DNA from: Methylorubrum salsuginis
Lineage (GTDB): Bacteria; Pseudomonadota; Alphaproteobacteria; Rhizobiales; Beijerinckiaceae
Length of the DNA: 64,000 nucleotides
Direction: 5' to 3'
Assembly (NCBI RefSeq): GCF_900114375.1
Contig: NZ_FOSV01000002.1
Location: 310,001 to 374,000 of the forward strand
In this document: in pieces, positions 1 to 9,160 of the stretch
Position numbering within the stretch: the stretch's first letter is position 1
Layout of the letters: the number at the start of each line of letters is the position of its first letter
Program-made: the position numbers and the translations under genes
Notes under the pieces: model-generated
Told to the model about the DNA's origin: nothing
Database searches by the model: none
The model's input: the letters and a program-made list of their open reading frames with translations, nothing else

Positions 1-774
1 ATAGAGAAACGAGAAGGCGGCGTCCCGCGCCACCGCGACCCGCTGGGCCGGCGGGGAGGGGAGGGCGCCCGTGCCGGCTTCCGCGCGTCCGCCCGCGGCG
101 GCCACGATCCCGTCGAGGTCGAGGGAGGCCTCCGCCAGGTCGGCGAGCCGGTCGAGCCGGGCTTCCAGATCGGCGGTCTCGCCGGCCTGGACGAGGCCGA
201 GATGGCGCTCGGGCAGGACGAGCCCGGCCTCGCGGGGAAAGGCTCCGAGCACCTTCATGCCGATTCGACTGAGGCCCGCCTCGACGAGGCGGCGATGGCG
301 CGGGCTCGCGACCTTGTTCAGCACCACGCCGGCCACGCGGATGCGGGGATCGTAGGCGGCGCAGCCCAGAGCGACCGCGGCGGCCGATTGCGCCGCCCCC
401 GACACGTCGAGCACGAGCAGCACCGGCCAGCCGTAACGCGCGGCGATGTCGGCGTTGGCCCCCGTGCGGCCTTCGCCCGCCACGATCCCGTCATGCAGGC
501 CCATCGAGCCTTCCGCGATCACCAGGGCGGCGTCCCGGGTGCTCAGCCCGGCGCAGGCGTCGAGCAGCGGGTCGGGCATCGCGAAGCTGTCGAGGTTGAG
601 GCTCGGATGGCCCGTCGCGGCCTCGTGGAAGGCCGGATCGATGTAATCCGGCCCGCATTTCGCGCCGCGCACGACCATGCCCCGCCGCCGCAGCGCCCGC
701 ATGAGCGCCAGCGTCACCGTGGTCTTGCCCGAGCCGGAGCGGGGCGCCGCGATGAGGAGGCCGGGGGCGCTCAC
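1..774 (-). CDS. cobB: cobyrinate a,c-diamide synthase CobB (3' end outside window)
   Basis: ATP-dependent glutamine amidotransferase that amidates the a and c side chains of (hydrogeno)byrinic acid in cobalamin synthesis. The first 258 codons are present and the frame is open to base 1, so the C-terminal glutaminase domain is mostly missing from the window. The N-terminus reads [20 protein letters not shown], a P-loop (GSGKTT) of the dethiobiotin-synthetase-like ATPase fold, followed by [14 protein letters not shown], the substrate-site signature of the CobB/CbiA family. RDAAFSFLY at the window edge is another family motif. I chose the GTG at 774-772 because it overlaps the cobM stop (GTGA), implying translational coupling, and places the P-loop near residue 12. 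The family assignment is firm. Confidence 0.93.
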   Translation of the reverse strand, partial: MSAPGLLIAAPRSGSGKTTVTLALMRALRRRGMVVRGAKCGPDYIDPAFHEAATGHPSLNLDSFAMPDPLLDACAGLSTRDAALVIAEGSMGLHDGIVAGEGRTGANADIAARYGWPVLLVLDVSGAAQSAAAVALGCAAYDPRIRVAGVVLNKVASPRHRRLVEAGLSRIGMKVLGAFPREAGLVLPERHLGLVQAGETADLEARLDRLADLAEASLDLDGIVAAAGGRAEAGTGALPSPPAQRVAVARDAAFSFLY

Positions 775-1556
775 GACGCGTCTCCCGGCGCGTTGACGGC
801 ACCGTGGGGCCGGAAGCGGCGATCGTAATCGGGAGCGTAGAGGGCGCTCTCGCGGAAATCCGACGGGTCGAGCGCCGGCCCGACCAGGATCAGCGCGGTC
901 CGCTCGATCTTCTCCGTCTTCACCCGCTCGGGGAGCGAGGCGAGGGGGCCGGTCAGCACCCGCTCGTCGGGCCATGTGGCGCGGAACACCACCGCCGCCG
1001 GGCAATCGGCGCCGTAGAAGGGCGCGAGTTCGGCCGCGACCGCCTCGATCACGTGGATCGACAGGTGCAGCGCCAGCGTCGCTCCCGTGGCCGCGAAGGC
1101 CGCGAGCCGCTCCCGTTCCGGCATCGGGCTGGCCCGGCCGGAGGTGCGGGTCAGGACCAGCGATTGCGCCAGCCCCGGCACGGTCAGCTCGCGGCCCAGC
1201 ACCGCGGCGGCGGCGGCGAAGGAGGGCACGCCCGGCGTCACCGTGTAGGGGATGCCGAGCGCATCGAGCCGCCGGGTCTGCTCGGCGAGCGCGCTCCAGA
1301 TCGACAGGTCGCCCGAATGCAGCCGCGCCACGTCGTGGCCGCGCTCATGGGCGGCGGAGATCTCGGCCATGATCGCGTCGAGATCGAGGGGCGCCGTGTC
1401 GACGATGCGGGCGCCCTCCGGGCACCACGACAGGATCTCGGGGGCGACGAGGGACCCCGCATAGAGGCAGACCGGGCAGGCGGCGACGCGGTCGCGCCCG
1501 CGCACGGTGATGAGGTCGGCCGCACCGGGGCCGGCGCCGATGAAATGGACGGTCAT
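771..1556 (-). CDS. cobM: precorrin-4 C(11)-methyltransferase
   Basis: SAM-dependent methylation of precorrin-4 at C-11, giving precorrin-5 in the aerobic corrin pathway. The 261-residue protein is the normal family length. It starts with [20 protein letters not shown], the glycine-rich first strand of the tetrapyrrole methylase fold, and has LHSGDLSIW near residue 80 and [17 protein letters not shown] near residue 105, both SAM/substrate-site motifs of CobM/CbiF. It follows the diguanylate cyclase gene by 40 bases and overlaps cobB by 4 bases (GTGA), so it is co-transcribed on the minus strand with the other cob genes. CbiF of the anaerobic pathway is the close alternative. The fused CobL and CobE-like neighbours favour the aerobic enzyme. 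Confidence 0.93.
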   Translation of the reverse strand: MTVHFIGAGPGAADLITVRGRDRVAACPVCLYAGSLVAPEILSWCPEGARIVDTAPLDLDAIMAEISAAHERGHDVARLHSGDLSIWSALAEQTRRLDALGIPYTVTPGVPSFAAAAAVLGRELTVPGLAQSLVLTRTSGRASPMPERERLAAFAATGATLALHLSIHVIEAVAAELAPFYGADCPAAVVFRATWPDERVLTGPLASLPERVKTEKIERTALILVGPALDPSDFRESALYAPDYDRRFRPHGAVNAPGDAS

Positions 1557-1596
1557 GACGGCCCGCTTACAGCATCGGACCCGGCATTGGGGAGTA

Positions 1597-2694
1597 TCAC
1601 GCCACGCGCACCCGGTTCCGCCCCGCCGCCTTGGCCGCGTAGAGGGCCGCGTCGGCGCGCTCCAGGGCGGCGTCCAGGCTCTCGCCGCGGCGGCGCATCG
1701 CCACGCCGAGGCTGACCGTCACCGGGATCGCCGCCGCCTTCCAGGGAACGGGGGCGCGGCCGACGCCGTGGCGCAGGCGCTCGGCGAGCGCCTCCGTTGC
1801 GGATCGATCGTGGTCGGGCAGCAGGATCGCGAATTCCTCGCCCCCGAGCCGGGCGAGATGGCCGCCTCCGGGCAGGACGGTGCCCGCCCGCCGGGCGAAT
1901 TCCCGGAGCACGGCGTCACCGCCGGCATGGCCGAACCGGTCGTTGACCGCCTTGAAGTGATCGAGATCGGCCAGGATCACCCCGCCTGCGGCCCCGGTCT
2001 CGGCCAGCGACAGGCCCTCCCGGTTGAGGGCGCCGGTCAGCGGGTCGGTGCGGGCCATCCGGGCGACGACGGCATGCGCCTTCTCGGCCTCCAGCGCCAG
2101 GATCGAAGTCGTCAGGATGATCGAGGCGACGTGATCGACGACGAAGATGAGGACGATGGTGGATTGGGTCCCCGCCTCGCTCAACGGCAGCACGGGCAGG
2201 ACGATCGCCACCGCCGTCGCCAGCAGGGCGAGGCCGATCAGGCGGCGCAGAGGCGAGCGCGGGGCCGGGAGCGTGCGGGCATGCACGAACACGTCGAGGG
2301 CCATCGCGCCCTCGTGCAGGGCGTAGGTGAGCGTGCTGCCGACATTGACCGCGACCGGTCCGAACCCGGCGAGCGAGAGCAGGATATGCGTGGCGGTCGG
2401 CAGCACGAACAGGGCGAGCATCGGCCCCGTCGTCCCCCGGCGGCCGTCGAACAGCCGCAGCCCAACCCAGAAGGTCGAGCCGGCAAGCGACCAGCCGAGC
2501 GGCGACCAGACGCTGCCATAGGCGCCGAAATCGACGAACCAGACGGCCATGAACGCGCAGACGGCGTAGCTCAGGCCAAACAGCAGGAAATAGGTTTTCT
2601 GCCGCTGCAGCCACCACGCGCAGAGGAAGATCGCCCCACAGGAGCCGAACACCAGGAAGTCGGTGAATTGGAGGGTGGGGACCGAGAAATCCAT
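1597..2694 (-). CDS. membrane-anchored GGDEF diguanylate cyclase
   Basis: Predicted to make the second messenger c-di-GMP at the inner membrane. The 365-residue protein has about six hydrophobic segments over residues 1-190, with no recognisable ligand-binding domain, then a C-terminal GGDEF domain. The active-site loop reads [14 protein letters not shown]. Upstream are [12 protein letters not shown] and [20 protein letters not shown], the usual nucleotide and metal sites, so the enzyme looks catalytically competent. The RxxD inhibitory site normally five residues before GGDEF is absent (LPGGGHLAR instead), so product inhibition may be weak. I started at the ATG at 2694 because the longer frame upstream overlaps cobE and is low-complexity Arg/Pro/Ser. 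It lies inside the cobalamin operon: 97 bases after cobE and 40 before cobM. Confidence 0.9.
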   Translation of the reverse strand: MDFSVPTLQFTDFLVFGSCGAIFLCAWWLQRQKTYFLLFGLSYAVCAFMAVWFVDFGAYGSVWSPLGWSLAGSTFWVGLRLFDGRRGTTGPMLALFVLPTATHILLSLAGFGPVAVNVGSTLTYALHEGAMALDVFVHARTLPAPRSPLRRLIGLALLATAVAIVLPVLPLSEAGTQSTIVLIFVVDHVASIILTTSILALEAEKAHAVVARMARTDPLTGALNREGLSLAETGAAGGVILADLDHFKAVNDRFGHAGGDAVLREFARRAGTVLPGGGHLARLGGEEFAILLPDHDRSATEALAERLRHGVGRAPVPWKAAAIPVTVSLGVAMRRRGESLDAALERADAALYAAKAAGRNRVRVA

Positions 2695-2791
2695 CGTAGT
2701 CGCGGGCCGGCGGGAGCGGCGACGCTGGGCTCCGCAGCCTGAAAGGTTCCCTTCGTTTCCCGGACAATGAAGAAACGAGGTGAACGAAGCC

Positions 2792-3193
2792 TCACCGTCG
2801 ACCGTCCTGGTCGGGAACCCGAGCGAGGGCGCAGGTCGCGCCCGCGCTGGCGATGCGGGGCAGGACGAGCCGCGCGCCCGGCCCCGCGGCGGCGAGCGCG
2901 GCGGCCTCGGCGACCGAGCCGACGCCCCGGCTCGCCGCGATCCGGGCCGAGCGGGTGACGACCTGCGCATCGGCGGCGGCGAGCGCCGTCGGCTCGATCC
3001 CGACGGGGGCCAGGTCGAGGGCTGCCGCAACGTCCAGAAAATTCGGCGCGCCGGCCCGGTCGGCCGCGGTGGCGAGCGCGGTGAGGGCATCCGGGGCGAG
3101 CCCGGCCTCGTGAAGGGCCCGGCGCACCAGGGCGACGATTTCTTCCGGTGTCGTGGCGGCGCGAAAGCCGACGCCCGCGACGAGGCCGGTCAC
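2792..3193 (-). CDS. cobE: CobE / CbiG C-terminal-domain-like cobalamin protein
   Basis: Small cobalamin-pathway protein of 133 residues related to CobE and to the C-terminal domain of CbiG. CobE is required in aerobic cobalamin synthesis, but its exact reaction is not settled. Visible signatures are VAGVGFRAATTPEEIVALV at the N-terminus, then ALATAADRAGAP near residue 45, VGIEPTALAAA near residue 70 and SVAEAAALAAAG towards the C-terminus. This matches the family layout of an initial GxGxR, a central ATxDxK-like element and a late SVAEAAAL. Translation starts at GTG 3193, which overlaps the cobL stop by 4 bases. The next gene downstream is the GGDEF protein after a 97-base gap. Confidence 0.88.
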   Translation of the reverse strand: MTGLVAGVGFRAATTPEEIVALVRRALHEAGLAPDALTALATAADRAGAPNFLDVAAALDLAPVGIEPTALAAADAQVVTRSARIAASRGVGSVAEAAALAAAGPGARLVLPRIASAGATCALARVPDQDGRR

Positions 3194-4428
3194 GGCTTGG
3201 TCCAGACCCACTGCGTCACCGGCATGGCCGGGCGCCAGCCGGTGAGCCCGCCGACCGGCGCGGCATGGGCGACCGAGAGCCGCCGCAGGCGTCCGCCGGT
3301 CTCGGCATGGGCCGCGAGGAGAGCCGCCTCGCCTTCGAGGGTCACGGCGTTGGCCACGAGTCGACCGGCCGGAGGCAGCGCCGCGCGGCAGGCGGCGAGC
3401 AGGCCGGACTCGGCCACGCCGCCGCCGACGAACACCGCCTGCGGGGCGGGCAGATTGGCGAGGGACGCCGCGGAAGCGCCGCGCACCACCGTGACCCGCG
3501 CCCCGACGCCGAGATGCCGGGCGTTGCGCCCGATCCGCTCGGCGCGGTCGTCGCGCCGCTCGACCGCGACCGCGCGGTTGGCCGGATGGCGCAGGCACCA
3601 CTCGATCGAGATCGAGCCGGCGCCGGCTCCGAGATCCCACAGGGTTTCGCCCGCCCGCGGGCGCAGGGCCGCAAGCGTCACGGCGCGAATCTCCGCCTTG
3701 GTGAGCTGCCCATCGTTCTCGAACCACGCATCGTCGAGGCCGGGGCTCAGGGAGACGATCCGGGCCTCGGGCGTCGCCTCGACCTCGATCGCGAGGGTGT
3801 TGAGCGGATCGATGTCGGAGAGTGCGAAGGTTTTGGCGACCGCCCTGCGCAGCCGTTCGCGCGGGCCGCCCATGGCTTCGAGCACCGTCAGGCGCGAGGC
3901 GCCCATGCCCCGCTCGGTCAGCAGGGCCGCGACCGTGGCGGGCGTCGACCCGTCCCAGGAGAGAGCCAGGATCCGCGCGCCGGGCTGGAGATGGGGGACA
4001 AGTCCAAGAGAATCGCGGCCGTGCAGGGTGATGCACGCGGTCTCGGGCAGCGACCAGCCCAGCCGAGCCGCAGCGAGGCTGAAGGCTGAGGGCTGGAGGA
4101 AGGCGCGGATTTCCGCCGCCGGTACCAGCCGGGCGATCTCGGCGCCGATGCCGAAATGGAAGGGATCGCCGGTGGCGATGAGGCAGGTCGGCCGTCCGCG
4201 CCGGGCGAGGATGCCGGGATAGGCTTGCCCGATGGGGCTCGGCCAGGGCCGTTCCTCCGCCGTCAGCGGTGCGGCCAGGGCGAAATGGCGCCGCCCGCCA
4301 TAGACCACCTCCGCGGCGTCGAGGGCGGCGGCGGCGGCGGGCGAGAGCCCGGCGCGGCCGTCCTCGCCGATGCCGACGATGGTGAGCCAGGGGGCAAGGG
4401 CCGGCTCGGGCGCGAGGGGGTCCGTCAT
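3190..4428 (-). CDS. cobL: precorrin-6Y C5,15-methyltransferase (decarboxylating), CbiE-CbiT fusion
   Basis: Bifunctional enzyme that methylates precorrin-6Y at C-5 and C-15 and decarboxylates the C-12 acetate to give precorrin-8x. The 412-residue protein is the classic two-domain fusion. Residues 12-200 are a tetrapyrrole methylase (LTIVGIGEDG at 15-24, TGDPFHFGIG at 87-96). Residues 205-400 are a Rossmann-type CbiT methyltransferase with SAM loop LWDLGAGAGSISIEW at 263-277. I preferred the ATG at 4428 to the in-frame start 22 codons earlier because the extension is Arg/Pro-rich and unlike the family N-terminus. It appears to be the first gene of the minus-strand cob operon in this window. 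No cobalamin riboswitch is recognisable in the 118-base gap upstream. Confidence 0.94.
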   Translation of the reverse strand: MTDPLAPEPALAPWLTIVGIGEDGRAGLSPAAAAALDAAEVVYGGRRHFALAAPLTAEERPWPSPIGQAYPGILARRGRPTCLIATGDPFHFGIGAEIARLVPAAEIRAFLQPSAFSLAAARLGWSLPETACITLHGRDSLGLVPHLQPGARILALSWDGSTPATVAALLTERGMGASRLTVLEAMGGPRERLRRAVAKTFALSDIDPLNTLAIEVEATPEARIVSLSPGLDDAWFENDGQLTKAEIRAVTLAALRPRAGETLWDLGAGAGSISIEWCLRHPANRAVAVERRDDRAERIGRNARHLGVGARVTVVRGASAASLANLPAPQAVFVGGGVAESGLLAACRAALPPAGRLVANAVTLEGEAALLAAHAETGGRLRRLSVAHAAPVGGLTGWRPAMPVTQWVWTKP

Positions 4429-4512
4429 GGCCGGAACTGTGCGGGAGGGAGGATCGGGGCGTCCTCCCTGCCGCGAACCGATCCGGCCCGTCAAATCGGC
4501 GCGAGGCGAAGT

Positions 4513-4540
4513 GGCGGGCCGGCACCGGGGCCGGCCCGCC
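4513..4540 (-). terminator. GC-rich hairpin after the MFS gene
   Basis: Perfect 11-base inverted repeat, GGCGGGCCGGC / GCCGGCCCGCC, with a 6-base loop, beginning 6 bases past the stop of the minus-strand MFS gene and ending 84 bases before cobL. There is no strong T-run on the minus strand. It probably ends the transporter transcript. Confidence 0.6.
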
Positions 4541-4546
4541 TCCTCG

Positions 4547-5839
4547 TTACATCGCCGTCCGGACGGTCAGCGGGGCGGCGACGGCCGGCACGGCCGGGCC
4601 TTCGACGCCGAGATAGGCGCGGCGGGCGGGCTTCAGGACGAACCACGCGAGCGCCGCCACGACCAGATCGAGGACGATGGCGATGCCGAAGACCGGCACC
4701 CAGCTGCCCACCGCGTCGTGGATCAGCGCCGCCACGGGGCCGCCGAGCAGCGAGCCGACGCCCTGCGCCATGTAGAGGAAGCCGTAATTGGTCGTGGCGT
4801 GCTTGGTCCCAAAGGTGTCGGTCAGCGTCGAGGGGAAGAGCGAAAAGATCTCGCCCCAGGCGAAGAACACGACGCCCGACAGGAGCGCGAAGGCGTAGGC
4901 GTTCTCGCGGAACATCAGCAGCAGGCCGATTGCCACCGCCTCGAGCGCGAAGGCGACCGCCATGGTGTTCTCGCGGCCGACATGGTCCGAGACCCAGCCG
5001 AAGAACGGGCGGGTCAGGCCGTTGGTGATGCGGTCGAAGGTGAGGGCGAAGGGCAGCGCGGCGAAGCCGAACACCATCGCGTCGGCGACGCCGAATTCCT
5101 TGGCGAAGGCTGCGAACTGCGCCACCACCATCAGGCCGCCGGTCGACATCATCGCCATCATGGCGAACATCAGCCAGAACAGCGGGGTCTTGAGCATCGC
5201 GGAAGGGGCGACGTCGCGGGCCGCGCTCGCGACCTTGTGGGCGGGGATCGCGGGCGTCTCGCCGGCCTTCGGGCTGCGCAGGCCCAGCGCCGCCACGACG
5301 CCGACGACCGCCATGATCGCACCGAACACGAAGAGCGTGTGGCGGTAGCCGGAGGCCGCCATCATGTCGGTGATCGGGAAGGTGGTGGCGATGGCGCCCA
5401 TGCCGTAGCCCGCCGCGACGACGCCCGCCGCGAAGCCGCGCCGCTCGGGAAACCAGCGCACCACGAGGCCGACCACGCCGACATAGACGATGCCGGTGCC
5501 GAGCCCGCAGAGCAGGCCGTAGGTGGCGTAGAGGCCCCACAGGCTATCGACCTTCGAGGCCGCGACCCAGCCGAGGCCGGACAGCGCGGCGCCGAGCGCG
5601 ATCATCGCCTTGGCGCTGAACCGCTCGATCAGCCAGCCCTGGACCGGCGAGAAGAAGGTCTGGAGCACGATGAGCAGCGTGAAGGCGACCTGCACGGCGG
5701 GCAGGCTCGCCCCGGTGGTCGCCTGGAACGGCTTCACGAAGAGCGTCCAGACATATTGCGGGCTGGAGATCGTCATCATCACGATCAGGCCCAGCGCGAG
5801 CTGGATCCAGCGGGTCCGATTGGATTTCGTATCCATCAT
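4547..5839 (-). CDS. MFS carrier, oxalate/formate antiporter (OxlT)-like
   Basis: Inner-membrane major facilitator protein of 430 residues with about 12 hydrophobic helices. The N-terminus (RWIQLALGLIVMMTISSPQY) and the following KPFQATTGASLPAVQVAFT resemble the oxalate:formate antiporter family, whose members often keep an aromatic-rich first helix and the VQ.AFTL segment. RWFPERRGFAAGVVAAGYG near residue 130 is the MFS loop region. In methylotrophs such carriers are found with oxalate or formate metabolism, but no oxalyl-CoA or formyl-CoA genes are nearby, so the substrate is inferred only from family resemblance. Transcription looks monocistronic, with a hairpin terminator downstream and a 147-base gap to the methyltransferase gene upstream. 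Confidence 0.8.
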   Translation of the reverse strand: MMDTKSNRTRWIQLALGLIVMMTISSPQYVWTLFVKPFQATTGASLPAVQVAFTLLIVLQTFFSPVQGWLIERFSAKAMIALGAALSGLGWVAASKVDSLWGLYATYGLLCGLGTGIVYVGVVGLVVRWFPERRGFAAGVVAAGYGMGAIATTFPITDMMAASGYRHTLFVFGAIMAVVGVVAALGLRSPKAGETPAIPAHKVASAARDVAPSAMLKTPLFWLMFAMMAMMSTGGLMVVAQFAAFAKEFGVADAMVFGFAALPFALTFDRITNGLTRPFFGWVSDHVGRENTMAVAFALEAVAIGLLLMFRENAYAFALLSGVVFFAWGEIFSLFPSTLTDTFGTKHATTNYGFLYMAQGVGSLLGGPVAALIHDAVGSWVPVFGIAIVLDLVVAALAWFVLKPARRAYLGVEGPAVPAVAAPLTVRTAM

Positions 5840-5986
5840 TCACTCCTTGACGGCTCCGGGCCTGAGCAAGGGGTGTGCCAAACTCTACGTTCGCATCGTC
5901 CTCCGTCATCTTGGGTGAGGCTGCGGTTTGACCTGTGTTGCCTCGGGTCTCGGTTCCAGGGCCGGGCAAGACTTGGCCGTTGAGGT

Positions 5987-6829
5987 TCAAGCCCGCGCCG
6001 AGACCAGCCAGCAGGCGGCACCGAGTTCGACGGGGCCGCCGCCCGAGAGCTTCGCGAACAGATCGACGACGGTCCGCAGGGCCGCCTCCTGCACGGCCGG
6101 GTCGCGCTCGCGCAGCAGCCGGGCGATGGGCCCGCGCGTGACGACGAACCCGGCGGCCTCCTCCGGTGTCCGGCCCACCCGCATGGTGCGGTTGACCGGC
6201 TCGAAGACGATGTCGCGAAAGCCCGCGCCCTCCAGGAGCGGCCGCAGGGTCTCGCGCAGGGCGAAGCGGAACGGGCCCGGCGCGTCGGGCGAAGGGGCCT
6301 CGGAGTCGGGCAGGAGCGGCATCACCGCCGCCCGGGGCAGGGCGACCCAGGGGTTCTCGGCCATGGCCCGCCAGCAGAGGAAGCGCAGCCGCCCGCCCTC
6401 GACGAGATTCGCCCGGATATTGGCGAAGGCGGCGGCCGAATCGTCGAAGAACATCACGCCGAAGCGCGACAGGGCGTGGTCGAACCGCGCCTCGAAGGCG
6501 TGGCTCTGCACGTCGGCCTTGAGCCATTCGATCGCCGCTCCGACCGGTTCCGCCGCCTCCCGCGCTCGGGCCGCGTCGAGCAGCGGCTCGGACACGTCGG
6601 CCCCGGTGACGCGGCCCGAAGGGGCGACCTGCCGCGCGGCGAGAAGCGTCGTCTCGCCCGCGCCGCAGCCGATATCGAGCACGCGGTCGCCGGGTGCGAG
6701 GCCGGAGGCCGCGAACAGGGCCTGGGTGAGCGGCGCGAACGCGGCGTCGAGCGCGCCGCGATGCTCGGCCCAGCGCTGCCCGACCTCGCCGTTCCAGTAA
6801 TCGATCTGGGGTTGGTTGCCGGTTTCCAT
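5987..6829 (-). CDS. class I SAM-dependent methyltransferase
   Basis: 280-residue methyltransferase of unknown substrate. Residues 45-150 form a Methyltransf_11/25-type Rossmann domain: VLDIGCGAGETTLLAAR (motif I, around 50-66), GADVSEPLLDAAR (acidic end of strand 2) and FDHALSRFGVMFFDD (motif post-II/III, around 117-131). The N-terminal IDYWNGEVGQRWAEH is a common opening for small-molecule methyltransferases of this group. The C-terminal half is a helical cap that could shape the substrate pocket. It stands alone between the MFS gene and the gamma-glutamyltransferase gene, in the same orientation but separated by hairpins, so context does not reveal the substrate. Confidence 0.85.
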   Translation of the reverse strand: METGNQPQIDYWNGEVGQRWAEHRGALDAAFAPLTQALFAASGLAPGDRVLDIGCGAGETTLLAARQVAPSGRVTGADVSEPLLDAARAREAAEPVGAAIEWLKADVQSHAFEARFDHALSRFGVMFFDDSAAAFANIRANLVEGGRLRFLCWRAMAENPWVALPRAAVMPLLPDSEAPSPDAPGPFRFALRETLRPLLEGAGFRDIVFEPVNRTMRVGRTPEEAAGFVVTRGPIARLLRERDPAVQEAALRTVVDLFAKLSGGGPVELGAACWLVSARA

Positions 6830-6883
6830 GGAAAGCGTCCTGTTTCCTCAAGGGCTCTGCCCTGGGCCTGCCGGAGGGCTCGG

Positions 6884-6927
6884 GCACGATGCGGAAACGT
6901 AGAGCCGGCTTTCCGAGAGCATCGTGC
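6884..6927. repeat. variant of dispersed GCATCG palindrome
   Basis: GCACGATGC and GCATCGTGC form a perfect 9-base outer stem. CGGAAA and TTTCCG form an inner stem around a CCGGC loop. It is a diverged copy of the intergenic palindrome family also seen near 12767, 16377, 19652, 37580 and 47284. Confidence 0.6.
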
Positions 6928-6944
6928 GAAGACAGGGAGATAGA

Positions 6945-6972
6945 GCGTGCTGTTTCCGCAGAAGCAGCACGC
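6945..6972 (-). terminator. hairpin after gamma-glutamyltransferase gene
   Basis: GCGTGCTG / CAGCACGC form a perfect 8-base stem with a 12-base loop, about 20 bases past the stop of the minus-strand gene ending at 6993. There is no strong U-tract. It probably works as a terminator or RNA-stabilising stem. Confidence 0.5.
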
Positions 6973-6992
6973 CCTTGTCCTTCGAGACCCCG

Positions 6993-8588
6993 TTACAGGC
7001 CCTCGGCGCCGCCGTCGGAGCGCGGATCGTGGGCGGCCTCGATGCGGCGGTTGCCCGGGTGGCGCACCAGCATGCCGGCGTGGCCGAGGGAGTCGATATA
7101 GGCGCCGCCCAACTCCTCGATGTCGTGGCCCATGCGCTTGAGCGCGCTGATGCAGGCCGGATCGAACCGGTCCTCAACCTTCACCGAGAGCGATTCCGCG
7201 CCCCAGGTCCGGCCGTAGAGCAGGCGCGGGGCATCCACCGCGTCGGCGACCGACATCCCGTAATCGGCGTAGCGCGTGAAGATCTGCGCCTGGAATTGCG
7301 GCTGCCCGTCGCCCCCCATCGAGCCGTAGGACATGATGCGCCCATCGTCGAAGGCGGCCAGAGCCGGGATCAGGGTGTGGAACGGGCGGCGCCCCGGCTC
7401 CAGCGGGTTCACCGCGTTCGGATCGAGCGAGAACGACATGCCGCGGTTCTGCCAGCAGATGCCGGTCGCGGGTAGGACGCAGCCCGAGCCGTATTCCCAA
7501 TAGACCGATTGGATGAAGGACACGGCCATCCCGTCCGCATCGATGGCGCCCATCCACACCGTGTCGCCTTCGCCAGAGCGCACCGGGATGCTGGCGGCAC
7601 GATTCATGTCGATCAGCGCCGCCTCGCGGTCGAGCCGGCGCGGGTCGAGGAAGGCGGACGGATCGCCCTTGAGGCGGTCGAAATCGGTCACGAACCGGTC
7701 GCGGATCGCGAAGGCCCGCTTCGTCGCCTCGATCAGCCCGTGGTAATGCGCCGTGCTCTCGGCCTGCCGCACGTTGAGCCGCTCGAAGAGCCCGAGGATG
7801 ATCAAAGCCGCGAGCCCCTGGGTGGGCGGGGGGAAGTTGTAGAGCGTGGCGTCGCGCCGCCGCAGCGACAGGGGCGCCCGCTCCCGCGCCGCGTAGGCCT
7901 GGAGGTCGGCCCGCGTCACCGGCGCGCCGAGACGCTCCAGGTCGGCGGCGATCTCGCGGGCGATGTCGCCGCGGTAGAAGTCGGCCAGGCCCGCATGGGC
8001 CAGCTGCGCCAGCGTGTCGGCGAGCTTGGGCTGGCGCCGCAGCGCGCCGACCGCGTGGGGCTTGCCCTCGGTGAGGTAGGTCGCGGCAAAATTCGGCTGG
8101 TCGTGGAGCGTGTCGAGTTCCTTCGGCACGTAGCGGGCCTCGGAGGCCGAGACCGGGCAGCCCTCGCGGGCATGGCGGATCGCGTCGCCGAGGATCGCGT
8201 CGAGCGGCAGCCGCCCGCCGAAGGCGCGCGACATGGCGAGCGCCAGCTCCCAGCCGCCGATCGTGCCGGCCACCGTCACGGCGGCGTCCGGGCCGCGGGA
8301 AGGGATCGCCTCGAGTTCCCGCTCGCGGTAGCGCGCCCGCGTCGCGAGGCTACCCGCCGGGCCGCAGGCCTCGATGCCGCGCACCCGCCCGCTCTTCTCG
8401 CGGATCAGCCAGAAGCCGTCGCCGCCGATGCCATTCATGTGCGGGTAGACCACGGCGATGGTGGACGCCATCGCGACCATCGCCTCGATGGCGTTGCCGC
8501 CCTGGGCCAGCACGCTCTGGCCCGCCTTGGCCGCGAGCGCGTGGGGCGCGGCGACGGCCGCGTGGGCGAAGACGGGGGTCTCAGGCAT
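6993..8588 (-). CDS. gamma-glutamyltransferase family protein
   Basis: Ntn-hydrolase of the gamma-glutamyltranspeptidase family, 531 residues. Members self-cleave into large and small subunits and hydrolyse or transfer gamma-glutamyl groups, usually of glutathione, or act as amidohydrolases and acylases. The probable self-cleavage nucleophile is Thr343 in SGEGDTVWMGAID, replacing the usual TTH motif. SYGSMGGDGQPQ near residue 455 matches the conserved oxyanion/GG loop. A large-subunit motif appears as HMNGIGGDGFW near residue 50. The altered TVW motif suggests the 'GGT-like' subgroup rather than classical Ggt. I chose the ATG at 8588; the upstream extension lacks family similarity. No convincing signal peptide is visible, so a cytoplasmic location is possible. 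It is monocistronic. Confidence 0.85.
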   Translation of the reverse strand: MPETPVFAHAAVAAPHALAAKAGQSVLAQGGNAIEAMVAMASTIAVVYPHMNGIGGDGFWLIREKSGRVRGIEACGPAGSLATRARYRERELEAIPSRGPDAAVTVAGTIGGWELALAMSRAFGGRLPLDAILGDAIRHAREGCPVSASEARYVPKELDTLHDQPNFAATYLTEGKPHAVGALRRQPKLADTLAQLAHAGLADFYRGDIAREIAADLERLGAPVTRADLQAYAARERAPLSLRRRDATLYNFPPPTQGLAALIILGLFERLNVRQAESTAHYHGLIEATKRAFAIRDRFVTDFDRLKGDPSAFLDPRRLDREAALIDMNRAASIPVRSGEGDTVWMGAIDADGMAVSFIQSVYWEYGSGCVLPATGICWQNRGMSFSLDPNAVNPLEPGRRPFHTLIPALAAFDDGRIMSYGSMGGDGQPQFQAQIFTRYADYGMSVADAVDAPRLLYGRTWGAESLSVKVEDRFDPACISALKRMGHDIEELGGAYIDSLGHAGMLVRHPGNRRIEAAHDPRSDGGAEGL

Positions 8589-8823
8589 GAACGGAACTCG
8601 GGGTGTCGATACGGGAACGGCACGGAAGGCAGGATCAGGACCACGGGGCGGCCGCGACGGCAACAACCTTCGCGGCATCGCCGCCGTGCCGGCTGGCTTG
8701 CACGAGGCTTGGGAAAGGTTCCGCGCAAGCCTCGCGATTTTCGCCGTGTGGCGGAAATGGGACTGTGCAACAGCCCGCCGAATGACATGATGATTCGCGG
8801 CGAATCGGCGGGCACTTCCCCAC

Positions 8824-9120
8824 ATGAAGCAGAATGAGCGGGCGCTTCTTCAGGAGCGCGTGAGAACACTTGTCTTGCGTCACGCACTCGAAGCAGCGCT
8901 TCAGCGTGTTGCCGAACTGTCCGGCTTTCGCGCCGAGGAAGACCTTTTGAAACTCGAACACGCCATCGTCGGCGCGACCCGCCGGGTGGGCGAGATGCCG
9001 GGCGACGTGAAGCTCGCCACCCTGGTCGCGGTCGAGGATGCCGTCGCGGTCGTCCGCGCCGCCTTCGATACGGTGCATCAGGCCGTCGAGGTCGCGCCGG
9101 CCCCGGCCCTCGCGGCCTGA
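8824..9120 (+). CDS. small helical protein of unknown function
   Basis: 98-residue protein that I do not recognise. It is predicted to be almost entirely alpha-helical (RALLQERVRTLVLRHALEAA followed by EDLLKLEHAIVGATRRV), with regular hydrophobic spacing and third-position GC typical of coding sequence here, so I think it is real. There are no cysteines, no signal peptide and no membrane helix. The ribosome-binding site is weak. It lies divergent from the gamma-glutamyltransferase gene (236-base gap) and 104 bases upstream of htpG, with a candidate heat-shock promoter between them, so it need not belong to the htpG transcript. The main alternative is a chance open frame. Confidence 0.6.
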   Translation: MKQNERALLQERVRTLVLRHALEAALQRVAELSGFRAEEDLLKLEHAIVGATRRVGEMPGDVKLATLVAVEDAVAVVRAAFDTVHQAVEVAPAPALAA

Positions 9121-9160
9121 GGCGTCCGAAACTTTCCATCGCTCCATCCGCGCGCGGCGA

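Noticed and set aside
4429..4546. Cobalamin riboswitch before cobL
   Set aside because: The gap is only 118 bases, and neither the B12-box nor a long multi-branch fold is visible.
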